Origin: Acidobacteriota bacterium
GTDB lineage: Bacteria > Actinomycetota > Acidimicrobiia > Spongiisociales > UBA5794
NCBI GenBank assembly: GCA_022574065.1
Contig: JACZST010000029.1
Coordinates: 1 to 12,611 of the forward strand
Length of the DNA stretch: 12,611 nt
Direction of reading: 5' to 3'
Below the pieces are notes generated by a model that saw only the letters and a program-made list of their open reading frames with translations, was not told the origin of the DNA and ran no database searches. The position numbers and the translations under genes are program-made. The stretch's first letter is position 1, and each line of letters begins with the position of its first letter. Positions 5,331-11,014 of the stretch are shown here, in pieces.

Positions 5331-7301
5331 TCACCGAAGCAGGCCGAGGTGTTCGAGGTAGGCGTCGGCCGACGGCTCCCTTCCGAGGAACGCCCGGAGG
5401 TGGTCGATAGCGTCCCGCGAATACCCTCGCGCCAGCACCTCGTCGCGGTAACGCCTCCCTACCTCGGGGCTGAGGACGCCTTCCTCGGCGAACACGGAGA
5501 ACATGTCATCGCCGTACACCCTCGCCCACTGATAGCCGTAGTAGCCGGCGTCATAGCCGCCCATCAGATGGCCGAAGGAGGCGGCGAAGTGGGTGCCCTC
5601 ATGGAACGGCAAGAGCGAGTAAGCGAAGGCCTCCCGGTTGGTCTCGTCGATGTCGAGGTCCTCGGTTCCTGCGTGCAGCGCCAGATCGAATTTGCCCAGA
5701 TACACCTGGCGCAGCGTCGTCAAGCCTTCGTTCTGGTCTCTGGCGTCGACCATGCGCTTCACCAGATCGTCAGGGATTCGCTCGCCCGTCTCGTAGTGGC
5801 GGGCCATCCGGCCGAGCACCTCCGGCTCCCACATCCAATTCTCCATGATCTGCGATGGCGCCTCGACGAAATCCCACTCGGTGTCATAGCCGGCAAAGCG
5901 GGGATGGTCTACCTCGGTCAGGCAGAAGTGGAGGACATGTCCGAACTCGTGAAACAACGTCAGCGCCTCGTCGTGCTTGAGTAGCGAGGGGCTGTCCGGC
6001 CCTGGCTTGGTGAAGTTGGCAACCACCGCCGCTATCGGTGGCCGCACCGACCCATCCTGGCGACGAACCCGCCCCATGATGTCGAAGCAGGCAGCGTGGC
6101 CGTATTTTCCGTCCCTCGGAAAGAGATCGAAGTAGAAATAGGCGATCGGCTCATCACCGCCTGCGTTGTAGATCTCGTACAACCCCACGTCCTCGTGCCA
6201 GGCCATGGCGTTTTCCATCTTCCGATACTCGAGGCCAAACACCTCTCCGGTGATCTCGAACATGCCGTCAATGACGCCATCGAGGGGGAAGTAGTCGGCG
6301 ACCTCGTTCTGGTCGATGCCGTAGTCACGTTTGCGCTGCTCGGTGTGGTAGTAAGCCCAGTCCCACGCCTGGATCGGTGCCTCGCCAACGTCGTCGGCGG
6401 CTAGGTCTTGGAGTATCGCGAGCTCACCGTTGCCCCGCACGGTGAGGCCGGGGACGATGGAGTCGTAGAGATCGTCGACCGACGAGGGATCGGCCATCTT
6501 CACCTCCATCGAGTAATCCGTCCACGTGTCGTAGCCGAGAAGGAGCGCGATCTGGCGTCGGAGCCGAATCCCCTCCTCGAGCAACGGCATGTTCGCCTCC
6601 GCAGCCCGATTCCAAAACTTGAACTGGAGCCGCTGCCTCAGGTCGCGCCGCTCGGCTTCCTCGACGAACGGGATGTAGTCGGGATAGGCCATCGACACCC
6701 GATAGGTGTCAGGCTCGGATCCGGGAGCGAGCCGCTCGATGTACGACTCGGGGAGGCCGGCGAGATCCTCGAGTGTCATGTCGATGCCATCGTCCCATTC
6801 GTCCAGGTTGCTGCGATAGGCAACCTGGACCTCGATCAACCTCTGCCTCAGCTTGCGGAGCTCGTCACGATCCGCCCCGCCGAGGTCATGGCCGGCTCGC
6901 CGCAGATCCCGGAGCCAGAATTCGAGGTTCCTGGCTTGGAGCCCGTCGAGATTGGCTGCGTCCACGGTTTCCGCATACCCCTTGATCGCGGCTGCGACAT
7001 CGGGCCGCATCACCAGGTCGTTCCCCCACTTCGCCATCGTTTCTTCTGCGGCGACGGCCGCCTTTCGAACCTCGGCGTTGGGGTGGACCCGCGCCATGAA
7101 AACACCCCGACCATCGGCGTCGTTCATGATGACGGTGAGGTCGTCGAGCGGCTGCATCGTGTTGGCATAGGTCCGGTCGTCTCGGTCGCCGACGAGCGCG
7201 GCCACCAGCCGATCGGATTGCTCGATGGCGGCGTCGGTGATCTCGGTGACGTCGGCCGGCGTGACCGTTGTGTAGTCGGGGAGAAGATCGCTTGCCGACA
7301 T
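5331..7301 (-). CDS. M3 family zinc metallopeptidase (thimet oligopeptidase/Dcp-like)
   Basis: A 656-residue cytoplasmic zinc oligopeptidase; no signal peptide is visible. The catalytic motif HEFGH is at 451-455 with Glu452 as general base. The third zinc ligand is probably Glu480 in FVEAPSQ, 25 residues after His455, as in thimet oligopeptidase. His578, Tyr583 and Tyr590 in FGHLMGGYDAGYYGY reproduce the spacing of the substrate-binding His/Tyr/Tyr of that enzyme. The N-terminal half is helical and fits the channel-lining domain. Such enzymes degrade short peptides released by larger proteases. The ATG at 7301 has a TAGCCT box ending 8 nt upstream and no Shine-Dalgarno sequence. The CHAD gene follows after 7 nt. 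The exact subgroup (oligopeptidase A, Dcp or a PepF-like form) cannot be settled by eye. Confidence 0.92.
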   Translation of the reverse strand: MSASDLLPDYTTVTPADVTEITDAAIEQSDRLVAALVGDRDDRTYANTMQPLDDLTVIMNDADGRGVFMARVHPNAEVRKAAVAAEETMAKWGNDLVMRPDVAAAIKGYAETVDAANLDGLQARNLEFWLRDLRRAGHDLGGADRDELRKLRQRLIEVQVAYRSNLDEWDDGIDMTLEDLAGLPESYIERLAPGSEPDTYRVSMAYPDYIPFVEEAERRDLRQRLQFKFWNRAAEANMPLLEEGIRLRRQIALLLGYDTWTDYSMEVKMADPSSVDDLYDSIVPGLTVRGNGELAILQDLAADDVGEAPIQAWDWAYYHTEQRKRDYGIDQNEVADYFPLDGVIDGMFEITGEVFGLEYRKMENAMAWHEDVGLYEIYNAGGDEPIAYFYFDLFPRDGKYGHAACFDIMGRVRRQDGSVRPPIAAVVANFTKPGPDSPSLLKHDEALTLFHEFGHVLHFCLTEVDHPRFAGYDTEWDFVEAPSQIMENWMWEPEVLGRMARHYETGERIPDDLVKRMVDARDQNEGLTTLRQVYLGKFDLALHAGTEDLDIDETNREAFAYSLLPFHEGTHFAASFGHLMGGYDAGYYGYQWARVYGDDMFSVFAEEGVLSPEVGRRYRDEVLARGYSRDAIDHLRAFLGREPSADAYLEHLGLLR

Positions 7302-7309
7302 GTGGCGAG

Positions 7310-7315
7310 AGGCTA
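7310..7315 (-). promoter_or_regulatory. -10 box for the M3 peptidase-CHAD unit
   Basis: TAGCCT on the minus strand ends 8 nt (7309-7302) before the ATG at 7301. This is the same layout as at menB, menE and the lipoprotein gene, and points to a leaderless transcript. Confidence 0.5.
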
Positions 7316-7327
7316 CTCGCCGTCAGA

Positions 7328-7380
7328 GGCTCTGCGGAAAGGCCGCGATCTGGTTGGTATCGAAGGGCTTCGGCAGAGCC
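7328..7380. other. Inverted repeat with 37-nt loop in the peptidase upstream region
   Basis: GGCTCTGC at 7328-7335 pairs perfectly with GCAGAGCC at 7373-7380. A smaller CGAT/ATCG pairing (7346-7349 with 7359-7362) can form inside the loop. It lies just upstream of the putative peptidase promoter, in the 148-bp gap after the EEP-family gene. It could be an operator, a structured RNA or chance. Confidence 0.35.
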
Positions 7381-7393
7381 GTGGCCCGAGCGG

Positions 7394-7418
7394 CCCGCTG
7401 CGGAGCAGCAGGAGCGGG
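7394..7418. other. Short hairpin downstream of the EEP-family gene
   Basis: CCCGCT at 7394-7399 pairs with AGCGGG at 7413-7418 around a 13-nt loop. It lies 32 bp past the stop codon of the lipoprotein-EEP unit, where a terminator would be expected, but no T-run follows on that strand. It is a weak candidate for a transcript end. Confidence 0.3.
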
Positions 7419-7449
7419 AAACCGAAATTCACTTCGTCCGACCGACCGG

Positions 7450-8460
7450 TTATCTATCGACCGCGCTTTGGGTCGGACTGTTTGCCGGAGACAGATGGAC
7501 CAGGAGCGGCCGGTGATCGACCCCCAGATCCGGGCCAACCTTGCGCAGGGGTACCGTAACTGGGCCCCTGTACAGCACGTGGTCGACAGGAATCCCGGCG
7601 TACGGGCCGATGAATGGCCAATCCAAAACGACGTAGGTGGCGGTATACCCGTAGCCGTCCTCTGAGTTGGTCAGGCCATTGACGAGGGCCTTGAAGGCAT
7701 GTGACCATCGGGATGTCTCGAGGTTCCCCAGGATGACGACCGGGCCCTGCATCTTGCGGACGTTGGCACTGATGGTGTCAAATCGCCTGACGCGATCGCC
7801 GGCCGCCAAGGCGCTGACCGGTCGGTCGACGCTGAGGGCGAGGATGGTGAGTTCTCGGTCGCCCATCGTTGTGGTGATCACAGCATCGACGCCTTCGAAC
7901 CCTGCCGGGTCTTCTGCCACCGTAACCGGGAAGCCGTTGCGAGCCAGCACGAGTATGCCGCCGTTCAGACCAGGATCGTTGACGACGCGGTACGGCATGT
8001 TGAGCTGCTCGATTGCCGTCGACCACGTGCCGTCTGCGCGGGCGAGCACGACGATGTCAGCTTCGACGGTATTGGCCCAGTCCAGTACCGCAGGTCGGAC
8101 GTCGGGCGCCCTACCGACGTCGAGCGATACGACCCGAATCCGTTCGTCCGAGCTCGGGTGCGGCTGTTCCTCGAGGTACATGGGAGCGATCAGCGCCACG
8201 TTGAGGATGGCGGCGGCCACGAAGATGGCAGCAGAAACGCGCGAGTACCCGAAGCCGGTCACGACCGCGGCGGCGACGAGGATCACGGTGAGCGGGAGGC
8301 GCCAATCTGCGAGCACGTCGAGCGGCCACCAGGTCGCTCCGAGCAGGCCGAGGACGGTGGCCAGGGTGGCGGTCCACCCGGCAAGGAACATGATGAACCC
8401 GAACGTCCGCGTAAGTGAACCGGTCGCCATGCTCGTGGCGCTGTGGGTCGTTGGAGGCAT
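7450..8460 (-). CDS. Membrane-anchored EEP-fold protein with degenerate active site
   Basis: 336 residues: three membrane helices (about 20-42, 55-72, 75-96), then an endonuclease/exonuclease/phosphatase-like domain (about 108-325) that probably faces outward. The family framework is recognisable: IRVVSLDVG at 108-116, ADIVVLARADGTW at 134-146, PVVILGNLETSRWSHAF at 240-256, GIPVDHVLYRG at 289-299 and DLGVDHRPLLV at 311-321. The two late Asp-His pairs (293-294, 315-316) remain. Elsewhere key residues differ from the usual pattern: Asp114 where Asn is normal, Arg141 where the metal-binding Glu of LQEV is normal, and GNLE at 245-248 in place of GDFN. It may therefore bind rather than cleave. The ATG overlaps the upstream lipoprotein stop codon (TGATG), indicating coupling. 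Confidence 0.75.
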   Translation of the reverse strand: MPPTTHSATSMATGSLTRTFGFIMFLAGWTATLATVLGLLGATWWPLDVLADWRLPLTVILVAAAVVTGFGYSRVSAAIFVAAAILNVALIAPMYLEEQPHPSSDERIRVVSLDVGRAPDVRPAVLDWANTVEADIVVLARADGTWSTAIEQLNMPYRVVNDPGLNGGILVLARNGFPVTVAEDPAGFEGVDAVITTTMGDRELTILALSVDRPVSALAAGDRVRRFDTISANVRKMQGPVVILGNLETSRWSHAFKALVNGLTNSEDGYGYTATYVVLDWPFIGPYAGIPVDHVLYRGPVTVPLRKVGPDLGVDHRPLLVHLSPANSPTQSAVDR

Positions 8461-10037
8461 CAGTCACCGAGGGCGTAGAAGAAGCCGTCGCGCGACCCGA
8501 CATACATGCGACCATTCCAGATGGCGGGTGTCGACTCGACACAGGATCCCGCCCCGACCTGTTGGTCCCACAGCTTGCTCGGTGATCGCGGGTCGCTGAG
8601 GTCGTAGGCACGAAGGCCCGCCTGCTCGGTGAGACAATCGATGCCGACCACCAGTGCGTCTCCGGCGATCACCGGAGATGACCAGGCATTGCCACCGATG
8701 AAGTCCTGCCAGATGGTCTCGCCGGTGTCGGTGTCGATGGCCAAGAGGTCGCCCGCATCGGTGGCGACGAACAGCAGGCCGGCGTCAGCATGGAGCGCCG
8801 GCGTAGCCCAGGCCCCGGCGTCCTGGCCTCTTGCCGCAGAGATATGTGCAGACCACACGATCGGATCATCGGGTTTGTTTGGGTCGAGCTTGACAAGATC
8901 TCCTACCTCGCGGACCCGCCGGGCGGCCGTATTCGACGTTTTTGCCGTGTCGCCGTGGGACACAACGTAGAGGAACCCTTGGGCGTCGATGCTCATCGTG
9001 GCGTCTGTGTCGTCGCCGTTCCAGAAGTCGAAGACGATCCTGCACTCGCCCGCCTCTATGTTGGCCAAATCGACCCCTACGACTCGCCCTGCGGAGGTGG
9101 CAAAGAAGGCCGTCTGGTCGAACACCACCGTGGAGTTCTCCACCGAGTGCTGCCTACCGAAGGTCTCTTGCAGCTCGGGTGTCCATGCCGGTATCTCGCA
9201 CACCACCCGGGGGTCGACGGTGACGTTGCCGTCCTCGTCATATCCGCGGTTGAGCTTGACGGCGAACCACCACGAGTTCTCGCCGCCGACGTACAGCATG
9301 TCGTCGATTACGACCGGATTCGAATCCCAATCGTCGTTCCACATCCCTTCGACCGAATTGGCGTGCAGCGACCACACCTCGCGTGGTTCGTCGCCATCCA
9401 GGGCGAGGATGCGGAACCGCGGGTCGCGGGACCCGGCGTAGAGAAGGGGATAGCCATCGGGATCGAGGGTCACCGACCCCTTGATGATGTCTCCCATCGC
9501 GAAATCAGGCCGGGTGCGCTCCCCGGTGTCGGCGTCGAGGAAGTGGATGTTCTTGTCGTAAGCCCCGAAGATGACCTCGGTGACGCCATCGTCTCGCTCC
9601 CACACCACCGGCTGGCCCGTCCACCCGCTTCCGCACCAGGTCTTCGGGTTCGGTCCTTCGGGGGACTGGCCACACATCGGATCCCGCGGGAACCGCCACA
9701 GGACCGAGGGGGCGGTCGGCGGGATCGGTCCGGTGCCGAACCAGGTGCGGGTGGGGTTCCCGCGAAACATGGTGAGCCCGATCGTCGACCCCCACGGCTG
9801 CCCGACACTCTCCGGTGGCACGACCCCCTCCGCACGATCCGGGGCGGTCGTGCCTTGTGGAACGGTGGTCTGGGGAGCGGTGCTCGCAGTTGTGGTCGGA
9901 TCGAGCCCGGGAAGCGTGGTAACCGTCTGGAAAGTGGACGTCGGGGCGTCGGGGTCGACGGGGACGACGTCGGCGCCGGCGACGCAAGCGCTGGCGATCA
10001 TCGCCACGGCGGCAACGAGCACGGTCAGGCGGGGCAT
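8460..10037 (-). CDS. Secreted PQQ-like beta-propeller lipoprotein
   Basis: 525 residues. Residues 1-18 form a lipoprotein signal peptide: Arg3, a hydrophobic stretch, and IASAC with Cys18 as the probable lipidated residue. A Thr/Pro-rich linker (about 24-85) spaces the body from the membrane. The rest carries repeated beta-propeller blades, each with a small-residue strand and a D-x-DTGE-like turn: FGAYDKNIHFLDADTGE, LLFVATDAGDLLAIDTDTGE and the final RMYVGSRDGFFYALGD are clearest. These resemble PQQ-binding/BamB-type repeats, but no dehydrogenase cofactor residues are evident, so a binding or scaffold role is likelier than catalysis. The ATG at 10037 gives the signal peptide at the very N-terminus and has a TACACT box ending 8 nt upstream; longer readings would add an implausible leader. 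The EEP-fold gene overlaps its stop codon. Confidence 0.85.
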   Translation of the reverse strand: MPRLTVLVAAVAMIASACVAGADVVPVDPDAPTSTFQTVTTLPGLDPTTTASTAPQTTVPQGTTAPDRAEGVVPPESVGQPWGSTIGLTMFRGNPTRTWFGTGPIPPTAPSVLWRFPRDPMCGQSPEGPNPKTWCGSGWTGQPVVWERDDGVTEVIFGAYDKNIHFLDADTGERTRPDFAMGDIIKGSVTLDPDGYPLLYAGSRDPRFRILALDGDEPREVWSLHANSVEGMWNDDWDSNPVVIDDMLYVGGENSWWFAVKLNRGYDEDGNVTVDPRVVCEIPAWTPELQETFGRQHSVENSTVVFDQTAFFATSAGRVVGVDLANIEAGECRIVFDFWNGDDTDATMSIDAQGFLYVVSHGDTAKTSNTAARRVREVGDLVKLDPNKPDDPIVWSAHISAARGQDAGAWATPALHADAGLLFVATDAGDLLAIDTDTGETIWQDFIGGNAWSSPVIAGDALVVGIDCLTEQAGLRAYDLSDPRSPSKLWDQQVGAGSCVESTPAIWNGRMYVGSRDGFFYALGD

Positions 10038-10045
10038 GGCGACGG

Positions 10046-10051
10046 AGTGTA
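10046..10051 (-). promoter_or_regulatory. -10 box for the lipoprotein-EEP unit
   Basis: TACACT on the minus strand ends 8 nt (10045-10038) before the ATG at 10037. A small inverted repeat, AACCG-C-CGGTT at 10054-10064, lies 2 nt upstream of the box, where a regulator could sit. Confidence 0.5.
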
Positions 10052-10080
10052 GGAACCGCCGGTTTTTCCTCCGGGTATCT

Positions 10081-10100
10081 GTCCACACCGAGAGGTGGAC
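10081..10100. promoter_or_regulatory. Inverted repeat in the lipoprotein/yihY divergent region
   Basis: GTCCAC at 10081-10086 and GTGGAC at 10095-10100 are perfect inverted copies, 8 nt apart. They lie in the 140-bp region between two divergent transcription units, about 30 bp upstream of the lipoprotein -10 box. The size and spacing suit a dimeric regulator, but nothing shows binding. The rest of this region holds only the two promoters. Confidence 0.35.
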
Positions 10101-10165
10101 GATGAGCCCAAGGCGCGACGAGTGGATCGTTGCTGGCCTGCTGGCTCGGAAGCGATCCGTGGCCT

Positions 10166-10171
10166 TATCCT
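10166..10171 (+). promoter_or_regulatory. -10 box for the yihY-ABC unit
   Basis: TATCCT ends 6 nt before the GTG at 10178, again the TAnnnT-to-start layout of a leaderless transcript. Confidence 0.5.
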
Positions 10172-10177
10172 GCAATC

Positions 10178-11014
10178 GTGGCTTCGTTCCCGATCCCGGC
10201 GCGTTTCGACCCGTTGCGGTCGCCGCTCAACCGTATTCGCGCGGCCGATCCGCTGCTGATGGCGGCGGCCATCGCCTACAACTTCTTCTTTGCCCTCGTC
10301 CCGCTCGCCATTGCTGCGGTTGCCGCGGTGTCGTCGGTGGGGCGAACCGAAGAAGGCCTTGCCAACATCGAGGAGCTTCTCAACGAGGCCTTCCCTGAGG
10401 AGGTCGCCGTCTTCGTCATCTCGCTGATCGAGGAAGCCGAGGGTATTGTCGGCGACTCGCAGGGACCCTTGGTCGCCATTGCGCTCCTGGTCGCCCTGTA
10501 CTCGGGCTCTCGCGGCATCTATGCGGTCCAGAAGGCACTCCGCCAGATACAGCGGGTGGGCGAGGAGCGCCCCTGGTGGAAGGTTCGCGGCCTCGGCATC
10601 TTGTTCACCTTCGGAGCCGGCGTCGCGCTCGTTGGCGGCTACTTCGTCGTCCTGTTTGGCGGGGCCCTCATGGAGGCGTTGACGCAGGTGGGGCTCAATG
10701 TGGGTTCGATCACCGGCCTGACGGTTGGCGTGCTCTTCGCCTGGGTGGTGCTCCTGCTCTTCTCCATCTACCGGTGGGGCCCGCCGCTCCCCATCGACCG
10801 ACCCCTCCTCGCCGCATTTTTGGCGACCAGCATCATCGCCCTGATGACCTGGGCGGCGGCATATTTGGTTCCAAACTTTGGTGGCACAACGCTGGCGGCT
10901 TTGGGTGCCGTCGGCATCGTCCTGCTGTGGTTGTTCGCACTGGGGTACGTCGTCATCGTGGTCCCGGCTTTGACCAAGCCTGCCGAACTCGTCATTCGAG
11001 GTAACGCGGAGTGA
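10178..11014 (+). CDS. YihY/BrkB family inner-membrane protein
   Basis: 278 residues with about six membrane helices. Family signatures are AAAIAYNFFFALVPLAIA at 29-46, YSGSRGIYAVQKALRQI at 107-123, and the basic turn ERPWWKVRG followed by a long hydrophobic stretch. IYRWGPP near 200 and a final helix pair that ends in LTKPAEL also fit. Members were once called ribonuclease BN, but that activity belongs to an unrelated protein; their function is unsettled, with transport or envelope roles proposed. The GTG at 10178 is chosen for the TATCCT box 6 nt upstream. An upstream in-frame TTG at 10130 would add 16 residues lacking homology-like character. The stop codon overlaps the next gene's start (GTGA), so the two are probably translationally coupled. 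Confidence 0.85.
   Translation: MASFPIPARFDPLRSPLNRIRAADPLLMAAAIAYNFFFALVPLAIAAVAAVSSVGRTEEGLANIEELLNEAFPEEVAVFVISLIEEAEGIVGDSQGPLVAIALLVALYSGSRGIYAVQKALRQIQRVGEERPWWKVRGLGILFTFGAGVALVGGYFVVLFGGALMEALTQVGLNVGSITGLTVGVLFAWVVLLLFSIYRWGPPLPIDRPLLAAFLATSIIALMTWAAAYLVPNFGGTTLAALGAVGIVLLWLFALGYVVIVVPALTKPAELVIRGNAE

Noticed and set aside
7323..7378. Minus-strand peptide LPKPFDTNQIAAF, resembling the end of a response-regulator receiver domain
   Set aside because: Only about 15 residues look similar. The frame upstream is a shadow of the EEP-fold gene, and no other receiver motifs are present. Chance is likelier than a gene remnant.
6408..7559. A 383-codon open frame on the plus strand
   Set aside because: It lies antisense to the M3 peptidase, whose catalytic motifs are clear. 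Long antisense frames are common in GC-rich DNA, and this one shows no recognisable domain.
8790..10052. A 420-codon open frame on the plus strand
   Set aside because: It is antisense to the beta-propeller lipoprotein. Its composition (Arg, Gly, Asp, His-rich) is that of a shadow frame.
10038..10175. N-terminal extension of the lipoprotein by 46 codons
   Set aside because: It would bury the signal peptide inside the protein and read through the promoter region.
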